A stretch of 64,000 nt of DNA from Variovorax sp. HW608 (lineage in GTDB: Bacteria > Pseudomonadota > Gammaproteobacteria > Burkholderiales > Burkholderiaceae_C), in assembly GCF_900090195.1 (NCBI RefSeq), contig NZ_LT607803.1, positions 5,978,229-6,042,228 on the forward strand, given 5' to 3'. This document shows positions 26,676 to 35,443 of this stretch, in pieces. The notes beneath the pieces were generated by a model. It had not been told where the DNA came from, did no database searches, and saw only the letters and a program-made list of their open reading frames with translations. The position numbers and the translations under genes were made by a program. Numbering within the stretch: position 1 is the first letter of the stretch; each line of letters starts with the position of its first letter.

Positions 26676-27280
26676 AGCCATCCCTCCAATTTGCCTTCCA
26701 GCAGGGTCCTCAGCCTGCGCCGCGCATGGAACATGCGCGTTTTCACGGTGTCGACCGGACAGCCGACGATTTCGCTGATCTCGCGGCAGCCGATGCCGTG
26801 GAAGTAGGTGAGGTGGACGACCGCCCGCTGCTCGAACGAGAGGTGGTCCATCGCCTGCGCCAGGATCGCGCGCAATTGCGACTGCGCCGCGTGGTATTCG
26901 GGGCCCGACTCCGGCGCGGCGGGCTGATCCTCGCGGCCTTCGTCCTCGGCCATGGGCTCGTCCAGCTGGCTGAGCGCCTTGAGCGCCTTGCGATAGGCGA
27001 TCGCGAAGATCCAGGTCGAGACCTTGCTTCGGCCGTCGTAGGTGGCGGCCCGGTTCCAGACGACCAGCATCGTGTCGTTGAGCAACTCGCCGACGAGGCC
27101 GGGCCGCCTGGTCACCCGGTCCAGGAAACGCGTGAGCCGCGGATGGTAGGCGCGGTAGAGCTGCTCGAATGCCTGCAGCTCGCCGTTCGCGGTCCGCCCG
27201 ACCAGGCGTGCCTCGGCGATTTCGGCCAGCGCCGCCCCTTCGGCCGGAGGCCGAAGGGCATCGCGCGGCAAGCTCGTCAT
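26672..27280 (-). CDS. ECF-type RNA polymerase sigma factor
   Basis: 202 residues starting at ATG 27280 behind GGAGCCCTCC. Region 2 is seen in FEQLYRAYHPRLTRFLDRVT and NDTMLVVWNRAATYDGRSKV with the -10-binding stretch STWIFAIAYRKAL; region 4 in HLSFEQRAVVHLTYFHGIGC, REISEIVGCPVDTVKTRMFH. It should direct transcription of the envelope genes around it in response to a periplasmic signal. Its stop overlaps the anti-sigma start, a typical sigma/anti-sigma pair. I found no target promoter with certainty. Confidence 0.92.
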   Translation of the reverse strand: MTSLPRDALRPPAEGAALAEIAEARLVGRTANGELQAFEQLYRAYHPRLTRFLDRVTRRPGLVGELLNDTMLVVWNRAATYDGRSKVSTWIFAIAYRKALKALSQLDEPMAEDEGREDQPAAPESGPEYHAAQSQLRAILAQAMDHLSFEQRAVVHLTYFHGIGCREISEIVGCPVDTVKTRMFHARRRLRTLLEGKLEGWL

Positions 27281-27347
27281 GGAGGGCTCCGGGTACTGGG
27301 CGTTGAGATTACTCTTTTCCCATCGTTCGGGTGGCACCGCGGCTTCA

Positions 27348-28832
27348 CTACCGGTCATCGCCATCGCGGCCTTCGGACGCGGGCACTGCGGGTTGCACGG
27401 ACTTCAGGCTTCCGCTGAGCACCCATGCCCGCTGGCTCGGAGCGAAGCGTGGCGCCAGCATCCCGTCGTTGATCTCGCGCGTGACCGCGAAGCGGTTGAA
27501 GGATGTCGCCGGAAGGAAGAGCCGCGTGTTGTCCGCAAAGCCATCGGAGGGGGTGTCGACATCGCCTTCCACGGCCGAAATCACGCCGTCGCCGTTGGCG
27601 TCGACGCGCTTCACCTCGATCGCGTAAGCGTCGAAGAGGCGCTGCGGGAACGGCACCCCGGGCTCGAAAGACCGGACCCGCTCGTAGACATCCAGATAGA
27701 TCTCGTGCGCCAGGCCGCTCGGAATGAAACGCATCCGGTATTCGCGTTGCGCATCGACGTCGCCATCGAACTTGTCGGGGTCGCGAGGCCCGCTGCCCGC
27801 CAACGCACCGATCGTGTTCGGGTTGTCGCCGTGGGTCACCGGGCCGTTCTTCACGCCGGCGGGCCCGGACCCCGGAATGAGGGACGACAGCGCGCCGATC
27901 TGCCCGGCCTCGAAGGTGCCCGGAATGCCGCCGGTGAACGGCAGCTCGTACAGCGGATGGATCCAGTTCGTCGTGTAGTTGAATTCCCAGTAGGAATGGC
28001 AGTCCGACTGCTGCAGGCAGTTGTAGGCCCCCATGCTCAGCTGGATCGGCACGACGTTGGTCTGCCGCGACGGAAACTGGTCGTCGGCGCCCGGGAAGTG
28101 CGCATCGCGGCCATCCATCGTGAAGAACTGGCCCGGCAGGTTGTGGCCGCTGCCCATCGCCTGCAGCGCCGCGGCGTCCTCCGGCGTGATCGTTCCGAAC
28201 ACCGGCCTGCCGGAAGCCGCCGGAGCCACCGGGGCGACGCGCAGGTCGTGGATCATCCAGCCCTCGTACCAGCCGCTTTCGTTGTTGATGACGAACAGCC
28301 CGGACAAGTCGGTGAAGATGTCGATGAAGGCGCGAACATCGTTCGGATCGGTCGGCAGCTCCGGCTTGGGCTCGAGCACCAGCCGCACCGCGCCGACCGT
28401 GGACAGGCCGCAGTCGAAGCCCGTGGCGGTCAGCATCACCTGGTCGTTCACGCCCGGAAAGCGCTTCGTGAACGGATTCGGTTCGAAGCCGGTGCTGTCC
28501 ACCAGGTAGTACTGGAACAGCTGGCTCGGCTGGTCGGCCTCGGCGTAGGCCTGCGTGGGCAGCGTCGAATGCGGGCGCTCGGCCAGCACCTCCAGGCGCT
28601 CCTTCAGGGGCCCCGGCAGATGCCGGACGTCGCCGCGCTGCAGGACGGCTTCGCCGTCGGCCCTGGCGTGCGGATTCGGATGGCAAGGCGGCGGCGGCTG
28701 GTTCGACGGCTCGTGGGGCGCCGCCCTCGCCGCGACACTCCACAGGCCGCAGCTGCAGGCGACGACGAGGCAGGCGCTGGCAAGGCGGGTGCGCCGATGC
28801 GCATGAACGGGCGATCGCGGTGAGACATCCAT
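27348..28832 (-). CDS. Exported protein of unknown family with an EF-hand-like loop
   Basis: 494 residues from ATG 28832, directly behind GGAGGTCACC. A twin-Arg-like, hydrophobic leader (RRTRLASACLVVACSCGLWS) ends near AARA, so the protein is exported. Later parts contain TATGFDCGLSTVGAVRLVLE, QSDCHSYWEFNYTTNWIHPL, and DANGDGVISAVEG at about residues 411-423, which fits a calcium-binding EF-hand-like loop. I recognise no family. It lies between the small membrane protein and the ECF sigma gene in the same direction and is probably part of the regulated set. Confidence 0.7.
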   Translation of the reverse strand: MDVSPRSPVHAHRRTRLASACLVVACSCGLWSVAARAAPHEPSNQPPPPCHPNPHARADGEAVLQRGDVRHLPGPLKERLEVLAERPHSTLPTQAYAEADQPSQLFQYYLVDSTGFEPNPFTKRFPGVNDQVMLTATGFDCGLSTVGAVRLVLEPKPELPTDPNDVRAFIDIFTDLSGLFVINNESGWYEGWMIHDLRVAPVAPAASGRPVFGTITPEDAAALQAMGSGHNLPGQFFTMDGRDAHFPGADDQFPSRQTNVVPIQLSMGAYNCLQQSDCHSYWEFNYTTNWIHPLYELPFTGGIPGTFEAGQIGALSSLIPGSGPAGVKNGPVTHGDNPNTIGALAGSGPRDPDKFDGDVDAQREYRMRFIPSGLAHEIYLDVYERVRSFEPGVPFPQRLFDAYAIEVKRVDANGDGVISAVEGDVDTPSDGFADNTRLFLPATSFNRFAVTREINDGMLAPRFAPSQRAWVLSGSLKSVQPAVPASEGRDGDDR

Positions 28833-28953
28833 GGTGACCTCCAGGGAGACGGACGTTGGCCCGGACGGCGCTTGCCGGCCGGAACGGTTCATCCCCGGAA
28901 TCGGGCGATCGGTTCAATACCCATGGCATCGGCCGGGCGGAAGCCGACCCGAC

Positions 28954-29310
28954 TCAGCGGCCACGCAAGGCGCGAAGAAGAACCCACCCGCAGAGGGTGA
29001 CACCGGCGAGCGCCACCGCGACCATGAGGCCCGGGCCCGTGCGGCCGGCGTCCGGAGGCGGGGCTGTGGTGGCTCTCGGGTTGGTGAACCCGGGTGCATC
29101 CGAAAAGGGGGAGTAGATGGCCCCGGGGGCTGCCGCAGCCTGCGTCGCAGCCCCTTGCGCCCCTTCACCGGTCGGCGCGGTGCTGCCGACCGCCTGGCGC
29201 GTCACTCCCCGATGGGACGGACCGCCGCCCATCGGCTCGGTGCGGGCCTGGGCGGGCATCGTCGTCGCAAGCACGACGAGCACCGCGGCGACGACCGCGC
29301 CGCGGGTCAT
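28954..29310 (-). CDS. Small exported protein with C-terminal membrane anchor
   Basis: 118 residues from ATG 29310 behind GAGGACGAGACC. It has a signal peptide (MTRGAVVAAVLVVLATTMPA), an Ala/Pro/Gly-rich low-complexity middle and a C-terminal hydrophobic helix (GLMVAVALAGVTLCGWVLLR) followed by RALRGR. This layout, with signal, linker, helix and basic tail, resembles C-terminal sorting signals such as PEP-CTERM, but I see no PEP motif. Function unknown. It lies between sorB and the EF-hand-like gene. Confidence 0.6.
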   Translation of the reverse strand: MTRGAVVAAVLVVLATTMPAQARTEPMGGGPSHRGVTRQAVGSTAPTGEGAQGAATQAAAAPGAIYSPFSDAPGFTNPRATTAPPPDAGRTGPGLMVAVALAGVTLCGWVLLRALRGR

Positions 29311-29387
29311 GGTCTCGTCCTCTTGCGCTTGCCGCCCATGACGGTTCATTCCCGGACGCGGGCGAACGGTTCAATGCCGCGGCTTCG

Positions 29388-29723
29388 CTACTTCGGCTGC
29401 TCGTTGCCGTAGGTCTTCACGAGGTAGTCGACGATCAGCGGCATGTCCTCCTCGTTGATCGGGGCGTTGAAGACCTGCTTCATGCGCTTGACCATGGCCT
29501 CCCAATAGGGGCGCGGCGCGGTGGGGGGCTGGTAGAGCATGTATTCCGCCGAATGGCAGGTCACGCAGTTGGCCTGTGCCTTCTCGTAGCCGGGCAGCGT
29601 GCTCGCCTTGAGCTGCACGCCGTCCGGCGGCAAGGTGATCGTTCTCTCGGCGGCAGAGGCACCCGCCCCGATGCCCAGGGCCAGCGCGGAAGCGATCGCG
29701 GCAATGGAAGGTCTGCAATTCAT
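29388..29723 (-). CDS. sorB: Sulfite dehydrogenase cytochrome c subunit
   Basis: 111 residues. Signal peptide MNCRPSIAAIASALALGIGA; one heme site CVTCH and a C-terminal YLVKTYGNEQPK helix. The mature part is a class I cytochrome c of about 85 residues, and MVKRMKQVFNAPINEEDMPL leads to the methionine ligand region. It takes electrons from the molybdenum centre of SorA and passes them to the respiratory chain. It follows sorA by 13 bp, which supports the pairing; alone, the cytochrome would be less certain. Confidence 0.85.
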   Translation of the reverse strand: MNCRPSIAAIASALALGIGAGASAAERTITLPPDGVQLKASTLPGYEKAQANCVTCHSAEYMLYQPPTAPRPYWEAMVKRMKQVFNAPINEEDMPLIVDYLVKTYGNEQPK

Positions 29724-29736
29724 GTCGGGCCCCTCC

Positions 29737-30966
29737 TCAGACGGCCAGCACCCTGACGCTTTCGACCACATTGCGCATGTAGCCCGCCGGCTGCCAGAGC
29801 GCTTCCATGGGCTGGCTTTGGCCGGATCGGTTCCAGGCCCTCACGCGCAGCACATGGGTCCCCTTCCTTGGCGTGAAGCCGAAGGTGAATTCCCGGAACG
29901 AATAGCGCCCCATGTCGTTGCCGAGCCTGGCATTGCGCCAGCTTTGTCCGTCGTCGTTCGAGCAGGCGACTTCGCGGATGCCCTGCCCGCCGTCGAACGC
30001 GATGCCGCGCACGACGAGGGGCTGGCCGGCCCGCACGCGCGCACCGTCGGCCAGCGAAGTGATGAACGAGCGCACATTGAAGCGGCCGATCGGCCGGGTC
30101 GCCGCCGGCGTGGTGCCGGGCTCCACGCAGGCGCAGTCGTTGTCGGGCACGCGGTAGGCCGGCTTCATCCAGAAGCCGTCGAAGACGCTGTCGATGACCT
30201 GGATCTCGGACAGGTGCTTGACCCAGTAGGTGCCGTAGTAGCCCGGCACGATGAGCTTCACCGGGTAGCCGTTGAGCATCGGGATGTCGGCACCGTTCAT
30301 CTGCCAGGCGAGCATCACTTCGCCATCCATCGCATGGTTGACGTCGAGGGCCTTGACGAAGTCGCCGCCGCCGAAGAGCGCCATGTCCAGGCCGTCGAAG
30401 GTGACCTGCCGGGCGCTGTTCTTCGGTTCAGCGCGCGCCAGGACGTCCTTGAGGGCGACGCCGACCCAGCGCGCATTGCCCATCGCGCCGTTGCCCAGCT
30501 GACCGCCGGTGACCCGTGGGTCGAACAGCCCGCGGCCGTTGCCGGAACACTGGTTGACGGCCACGTACTCGATCGGCTTGAACTGTGCGCGCAACTCGGC
30601 CACCGTGAGCTCGAAGGGCTTGCCGACCGCATTGCCGCCGATCTTGATCACGTGCCTGTCGCCATCGATCGAGGTCGGAATGCCGGCGTTGTGGTAGCGC
30701 ACGAAGAACGCGTCATTCGGCGTCAGGAGCCCGTCGTTGAAAACCTCGAACGGCGTTTCCAGTTGCGGCGGACGCGAGGTCAGCACGATCAGCGGCCGCT
30801 TTTCGGGGTAGGCCACCAGGGTGCGCCTGCCGTTGACGAACGGCATCTCGACGGTCGCGGCCTGCGCGAGCGCGGCCCGGCCGAGCGGACCCAGCCCGAG
30901 GGTGGCGACGGCGCCCGTGCCGCCTGCGACGAGCCGGCGGCGAAGCCGGCTGATGGGGGTGGTCAT
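29737..30966 (-). CDS. sorA: Sulfite dehydrogenase molybdopterin subunit
   Basis: 409 residues with a twin-arginine leader (SRLRRRLVAGGTGAVATLGL). The sulfite oxidase fold shows the molybdenum ligand Cys140 in VAVNQCSGNGRG, the substrate-pocket stretch GYYGTYWVKHLSEIQVID and the C-terminal Mo-co dimerisation domain (FGFTPRKGTHVLRVRAWNRS). The enzyme oxidises sulfite to sulfate in the periplasm and hands electrons to SorB. Its size and cytochrome partner fit SorA of the Starkeya type better than YedY. The start at 30966 was chosen because the leader begins there; AAGGAGGGAAGC precedes it. Confidence 0.88.
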   Translation of the reverse strand: MTTPISRLRRRLVAGGTGAVATLGLGPLGRAALAQAATVEMPFVNGRRTLVAYPEKRPLIVLTSRPPQLETPFEVFNDGLLTPNDAFFVRYHNAGIPTSIDGDRHVIKIGGNAVGKPFELTVAELRAQFKPIEYVAVNQCSGNGRGLFDPRVTGGQLGNGAMGNARWVGVALKDVLARAEPKNSARQVTFDGLDMALFGGGDFVKALDVNHAMDGEVMLAWQMNGADIPMLNGYPVKLIVPGYYGTYWVKHLSEIQVIDSVFDGFWMKPAYRVPDNDCACVEPGTTPAATRPIGRFNVRSFITSLADGARVRAGQPLVVRGIAFDGGQGIREVACSNDDGQSWRNARLGNDMGRYSFREFTFGFTPRKGTHVLRVRAWNRSGQSQPMEALWQPAGYMRNVVESVRVLAV

Positions 30967-30977
30967 GCTTCCCTCCT

Positions 30978-32435
30978 TCAAGCGTGCGCAGGCGTCGCCG
31001 TCGCGCGTGGGCGCAGCGTGGCCATCACGAGGTACACGCTGCCGCCCACCGCCACGCCGATGAACCAGCCATAGATGTTCCACCAGGCCGGCAGCAGGTT
31101 CGTGAAGTTCGGCAGGATGGTGGAGAACAGGCTGCCGACCCCGGTCGCCACCAGCGCATTGACATTCCAGCCGCCTTCATAGCGGTACTCGCCATGCTCC
31201 TGGTAGAGCGCCGCCACGTTGATGTTGCTCTTGGCCACGATGTAGTAGTCCACCAGGATCACGCCCAGCAACGGGCCCATCGTGGCGCCGATCGCGTTCA
31301 CGAAATGGGCCGCATTGCCCTCCCAAGGCGCGAAGGGATAGAGCACGAGCGCGATCAACGCGGCGATCACGCCACCGCGCTTGAAGCTGATCATCTTCGG
31401 AAAGGTGTTCGAGATGTCGAACGCGGCAGACACGAAGTTGGCCACGACGTTGATGCCCAGCGTGGCGACCGCGAAAGTGATCGCGGCGATGAGGGCGAGC
31501 GCCCAGCTGTCGAACTTGGCCGAGATCTGCTCGGGATGCAGGAGCACCTCGCCGTACACCTTGAAGGCCGCGATGGTGGTGACGCCGGCGACCAGCGAAA
31601 AGGCGATCAGGTTGATCGGCAGGCCCCACAGGTTGCCCGTGCGCACGGCCTGCTTGTTCTTCGCAAAGCGCGAGAAGTCGCAGAAGTTGAGGTAGAGCGC
31701 CGCGAAGTAGGTGATCCAGGTGGCGCCGACGGCCATCAAGGCCCAGAAGGAGCCGGGCTCGCCGGAAACGCCGGCATCCTTGGTCTTTTCGAGCAGCTGG
31801 TCCATCGGGATGCCGTGCTCGAAGGAGAAGCCGCCGGCCTTGACGCACAGGCCGACCGCCAGGATCAGCATCGCGATCCAGACCGCCGGGCCCGCCCAGT
31901 CCTGGAACCGGCGGACCGTCTCCATGCCCTTCTGGATGATCAGCAGCTGGAGCGCCCAGACCACCACGTAGCAGATCACCTCCAGCGCCGAGTGGCCGAG
32001 GACGTGCACGCCCTGGTGGAACTGCAGCATGCCGTCGTTGCGGATCAAGAGCGCGACCACCGCGCTCGCCGCTGCGGCGGTCTGTGCGCCGTACCAGAAG
32101 CAGGCCACGATCGCGCGCACCATGGCAGCGAGGTTGGCGCCCCAGACGCCGAAGGAGGCGCGCGCCAGCACCGGATAGGGCACGCCGGTCTTCTCGCCGG
32201 CATAGCCGATCAGGTTCATCAGCGCAAAGATCACCAGCGAGCCGAGCCCGATGGCCAGCAGGAAATTGACGAAGCTGCCGCACAGCAGGAACAGGCTGGC
32301 CGCGAGGTAGTAGCCCCAGAGGCTGTGCACGTCCGAAGTCCAGACGTTGAAGATGCTGAAGGGGCCCCATCGGCGCTCCCGCGCCGGCGCCAGATCTTCG
32401 TTGTAGAGGCCAGGGGAAGGATTACGGATTTCCAT
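30978..32435 (-). CDS. NCS1-family nucleobase/allantoin/hydantoin transporter
   Basis: 485-residue inner-membrane transporter with about 12 hydrophobic helices. The family opening is present: YNEDLAPARERRWGPFSIFN, WTSDVHSLWGYY. GVPYPVLARASFGVWGANLA is the helix 3 signature. NCS1 members import cytosine, uracil, allantoin or hydantoins with sodium or protons; I cannot tell the substrate. The gene ends 11 bp before sorA in the same direction, an odd partner for a sulfite dehydrogenase; the two may only share a transcript. The start at 32435 gives MEIRNPSPGL. Confidence 0.85.
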   Translation of the reverse strand: MEIRNPSPGLYNEDLAPARERRWGPFSIFNVWTSDVHSLWGYYLAASLFLLCGSFVNFLLAIGLGSLVIFALMNLIGYAGEKTGVPYPVLARASFGVWGANLAAMVRAIVACFWYGAQTAAAASAVVALLIRNDGMLQFHQGVHVLGHSALEVICYVVVWALQLLIIQKGMETVRRFQDWAGPAVWIAMLILAVGLCVKAGGFSFEHGIPMDQLLEKTKDAGVSGEPGSFWALMAVGATWITYFAALYLNFCDFSRFAKNKQAVRTGNLWGLPINLIAFSLVAGVTTIAAFKVYGEVLLHPEQISAKFDSWALALIAAITFAVATLGINVVANFVSAAFDISNTFPKMISFKRGGVIAALIALVLYPFAPWEGNAAHFVNAIGATMGPLLGVILVDYYIVAKSNINVAALYQEHGEYRYEGGWNVNALVATGVGSLFSTILPNFTNLLPAWWNIYGWFIGVAVGGSVYLVMATLRPRATATPAHA

Positions 32436-32511
32436 GGCGGTCTCCTCATGGCTATCTCGGCGCACAGTAGCACGCCCGCACCATCTTGGGGAGACCGTTA
32501 GTTCCCTCGGT

Positions 32512-33180
32512 TCACCACTTGCCGTCCGCAGGCCTCCTGGCCTTGAGCCGCACGGCCTCGCCGATCATCTGGAGCGCGTCCGTCCGGTTGGCCTTCTGCG
32601 CGAAATCGGCCGCGGTCATGCCGAGCTGGTTCTTCATCAGCGGATCCGCGCCTTCGTCGAGCAGCAGCTTCACCGCCGCTGCCGAGCCGTACATCGCCGC
32701 CATCATCAGCGGCGTGGTGCCGTTGGGCGACTGCGCGTCGATGAACGCATCCTTGTCGAGCAGTTGCTTCATGATCGCCACATGGCCGTTGGTCGCGGCG
32801 TAGTGCAGCGGCGTCCAGCCTGGCTTGTTGATGTCGGCGTCGCGTTCGATCAGCTTGGTCACGATGTCCTGCTGGCCCTTGATGGCGGCCAGCATCAGCG
32901 GGCTTTCATCCTTCGGGTTGCGGGCCTCGACATCGGTCTTGGGCGAGTCGAGCAGGACCTGGATCACCTTCGGCGATGGCTCCCGCAACGCGATCAAGAG
33001 GCCGGTCTGACCCTGCGCGTCCCGCGTGTTGGGGTCGAAACCGCGATTCAGCAGGTTCTTGACGCCGCTGGCATTGTCCGCGCGCACGGCCCGGAAGAAG
33101 TCGTCGAACGAATCTGCATGTGCCGCAAAATTTGCTGCAAAAACAATGAGATATACGAGTTTTTTAAAGTAGTTTTTCAT
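32512..33180 (-). CDS. Exported ankyrin-repeat protein
   Basis: 222 residues. A signal peptide (MKNYFKKLVYLIVFAANFAA) is followed by about five ankyrin repeats: ADNASGVKNLLNRGFDPNTR, DESPLMLAAIKGQQDIVTKL, GWTPLHYAATNGHVAIMKQL, GTTPLMMAAMYGSAAAVKLL and MTAADFAQKANRTDALQMIG. It probably binds proteins in the periplasm. The first 60 bases are strikingly AT-rich compared with the rest, perhaps to ease translation start. The ATG overlaps the tatD stop as ATGA. Confidence 0.88.
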   Translation of the reverse strand: MKNYFKKLVYLIVFAANFAAHADSFDDFFRAVRADNASGVKNLLNRGFDPNTRDAQGQTGLLIALREPSPKVIQVLLDSPKTDVEARNPKDESPLMLAAIKGQQDIVTKLIERDADINKPGWTPLHYAATNGHVAIMKQLLDKDAFIDAQSPNGTTPLMMAAMYGSAAAVKLLLDEGADPLMKNQLGMTAADFAQKANRTDALQMIGEAVRLKARRPADGKW

Positions 33181-33983
33181 GATTTCGCCTGCCTGAACAG
33201 TCGATCGAAGTTGTCGCTGGTCGCCTTGCCGATCGCTTCGACCGGCAGGTTTCGAAGCTGCGCGATCTGCTGCGCCACGAAAGGAACGTACGAGGGGTTG
33301 TTGGTCTTCCCGCGGTACGGCACCGGGGCGAGATAAGGGCTGTCGGTCTCGATCAGCATCCGGTCGAGCGGCACGAAGGCCGCCACATCGCGCAGGTCCT
33401 GCGCCTTCTTGAAGGTCAGGATGCCCGAGAAGGAAATGTAGAAGCCCAGATCGAGCGCCGCGCGGGCCACTTGCGCCGTCTCCGTGAAGCAGTGGAAGAC
33501 GCCGCCCGCCGCCATCGGGCCGCCGTCTTCGCCCTCCTCCTTGAGAATGGCCAGCGTGTCGGCCGAGGCTTCGCGGGTGTGGATGACGAGCGGCTTGCGC
33601 GTCTGCTGCGCAGCGCGGATGTGCACGCGAAAGCGCTCGCGCTGCCATTCGAGGTCGGCGACGCTCCGGCCGCCCTTGCGCTCTTCCATCTGGTAGTAGT
33701 CGAGCCCGGTTTCGCCGATGGCGATGACCTTCGGCCGGGCCGAACGGCGCACCAGGTCTTCCACCGTCGGCTCCAGCACGTCTTCACTGTCCGGATGGAC
33801 GCCTACCGAGGCCCAGAAGTTGTCATAACCGGCCGCGAGCGCCTGCACGTCGTCGAATTCCTCCAGCGTCGTGCAGATGCAGAGCGCCCGGTCGACCTGG
33901 GCAGCGGCCATCGCGGCCCGGACCTCGCGCATCTGGTCCGCGAACTCGGGAAAGGTCAGGTGGCAGTGGGAGTCGGTGAACAT
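33177..33983 (-). CDS. TatD-family metal-dependent hydrolase
   Basis: 268 residues of the TIM-barrel TatD deoxyribonuclease family. The first metal motif is MFTDSHCHLTFPEF (HxH); later come GVHPDSED, the glutamate in VIAIGETGLDYYQ, VIHTREASADTL, GVFHCFTETAQVARAALDLG and the C-terminal ETDSPYLAPVPYRGKTNNPS. It is probably a 3'-5' DNase or related hydrolase in the cytoplasm. The position after holB and pilZ is a standard Burkholderiales arrangement. Confidence 0.92.
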   Translation of the reverse strand: MFTDSHCHLTFPEFADQMREVRAAMAAAQVDRALCICTTLEEFDDVQALAAGYDNFWASVGVHPDSEDVLEPTVEDLVRRSARPKVIAIGETGLDYYQMEERKGGRSVADLEWQRERFRVHIRAAQQTRKPLVIHTREASADTLAILKEEGEDGGPMAAGGVFHCFTETAQVARAALDLGFYISFSGILTFKKAQDLRDVAAFVPLDRMLIETDSPYLAPVPYRGKTNNPSYVPFVAQQIAQLRNLPVEAIGKATSDNFDRLFRQAKS

Positions 33984-34052
33984 CGCGGAATGGAGTGAGC
34001 TGGGCGCAGTGGCGCCGCTTGCGGTCCGCGTCCCTGGAGGACGGGATTCGGA

Positions 34053-34427
34053 TCAGATGGTCTGGGTCGGCCGGTCGGAAGCCATGGTGCCGCCGAGCGC
34101 CTCCTCGATGCGCGCCTTGAGCTGGCGCGACTTCTCATCGGACGGAAAGCGGATGCCGACGCCGGGCGCCCGGTTGCCGGCGGCACGCGACGGCGTGATC
34201 CAGGCGACCTTGCCGGCGATCGGGTAGCGCTGCGGATCGTCCGGCAGCGTCAGCAGCACGTAGACGTCGTCGCCGAGACGGTACTCGCGCGAGGTCGGGA
34301 TGAAGATGCCACCCTCGGCGAACAACGGAATGTAGGCTGCATAGAGCGCCCCTTTTTCCTTGATGGCCAGCTGGATCACGCTGGGCCGGACGGGGGCGGA
34401 CGGGGTGGAGGCTGCAGGTGTGTTCAT
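34053..34427 (-). CDS. pilZ: PilZ-domain protein, type IV pilus related
   Basis: 124 residues. The PilZ fold is seen in VIQLAIKEKGALYAAYIPLF, GGIFIPTSREYRLGDDVYVL and LPDDPQRYPIAGKVAWITPS with PGVGIRFPSDEKSRQLKARI. Orthologues of Pseudomonas PilZ are needed for type IV pilus assembly and do not bind cyclic-di-GMP well; the RxxxR motif for that ligand is not obvious here. Its start overlaps the holB stop as ATGA, so the two are coupled. Confidence 0.87.
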   Translation of the reverse strand: MNTPAASTPSAPVRPSVIQLAIKEKGALYAAYIPLFAEGGIFIPTSREYRLGDDVYVLLTLPDDPQRYPIAGKVAWITPSRAAGNRAPGVGIRFPSDEKSRQLKARIEEALGGTMASDRPTQTI

Positions 34428-35443
34428 GGGCGGCGGCGTGCCGAGTTTAGGGTGGTTCGCGCTTCGCTCACAAGCGCTTCGAGCATGAGGCCCGCATTGA
34501 ACGGATGTTCTGCGGTTTTTGCCGCATTCGCGAGCGACCTCGACCAGCGCGCCAGCGCGCCTCTGGAAGGCGCCGGTGGCAGGTCGGCGATGTCGAAGAA
34601 GCGCGGCTTTGCGCCGCTGTCGGCGGCCATCAGGTCATGGCAAAGCTTCTGCAGCGCATCGATGGCCTGCGCCGGCGCGTGATCGGCCAGCGCGCCGACA
34701 TCGCCGCGCACCATCGCCTTGGGCAGCAGTCCCCAGGCCTTGGGCGACTGGCCCTGGGCCGCCAGGCGCAGCGCATCGCTGGGGCGACCGCCGGCGGCGC
34801 GCAGCAGGGCGGCGGCATCGGCGGCCGGAACGCCCTGCCCGACCAGCCAGTCACGGGCTTCATCGGGCTCTGGCCATGGCAAGGTGAAGCCGAGGCAGCG
34901 GCTGCGGATCGTGGGCGGCAGCTGCCATGCGGCTTCGCTGGCGAGCACGAAACGCACGTCGCCAACGGGTTCTTCCAGCGTCTTGAGCAGCGCGTTCGCG
35001 GTGATGGTGTTCATGCGCTCGGCCGGATAGACAAGCACCACCTTGCCTAAGCCGCGCGCACTGGTGCGTTGGGCGAACCCGACGGCATCGCGCATCGCCT
35101 CGACGCGGATTTCGCGGCTCGGCTTGCGCTTCTTGTCGTCGATGTCGGCCTGTGCTTTCTCGTCGAGCGGCCATCCGAGTTCCTGCATCGCGACTTCGGG
35201 CATGAGCACGCAAAGGTCCGCATGCGTGCGGACCTGGATGGCGTGGCAACTGGGGCAGTGCCCGCAAGCGCCCTCCTTCTTGGCCTCTTCGGGCTGCTCG
35301 CAGAGCCAGGCGGCGGCCAGCGCCAGGCCCAGCTCGTACTGGCCCAGTCCGGAAGGACCTTGCAGCAGCCATGCGTGGCCACGCTGGCGCAGCAGCTCGG
35401 CGAGCGGCTTGCGCAGCCACGGCGAGCGCGTGTCGGCATTCAC
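34424..35443 (-). CDS. holB: DNA polymerase III delta' subunit
   Basis: 339 residues from GTG 35443, whose GTGA overlaps the tmk stop and which has GGAGGTGC upstream. The AAA+ fold lacks an active P-loop lysine ([16 protein letters not shown]), as usual for delta'. A zinc module is visible ([19 protein letters not shown]), then RIDL-like [20 protein letters not shown] and LPPTIRSRC. It is part of the clamp loader that places the beta clamp on DNA during replication. Confidence 0.92.
   Translation of the reverse strand: MNADTRSPWLRKPLAELLRQRGHAWLLQGPSGLGQYELGLALAAAWLCEQPEEAKKEGACGHCPSCHAIQVRTHADLCVLMPEVAMQELGWPLDEKAQADIDDKKRKPSREIRVEAMRDAVGFAQRTSARGLGKVVLVYPAERMNTITANALLKTLEEPVGDVRFVLASEAAWQLPPTIRSRCLGFTLPWPEPDEARDWLVGQGVPAADAAALLRAAGGRPSDALRLAAQGQSPKAWGLLPKAMVRGDVGALADHAPAQAIDALQKLCHDLMAADSGAKPRFFDIADLPPAPSRGALARWSRSLANAAKTAEHPFNAGLMLEALVSEARTTLNSARRRP

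Noticed and set aside
32434..33336. 300-codon plus-strand frame opposite the ankyrin gene
   Set aside because: The ankyrin repeats on the minus strand are clear, and this frame lacks any domain or ribosome site.
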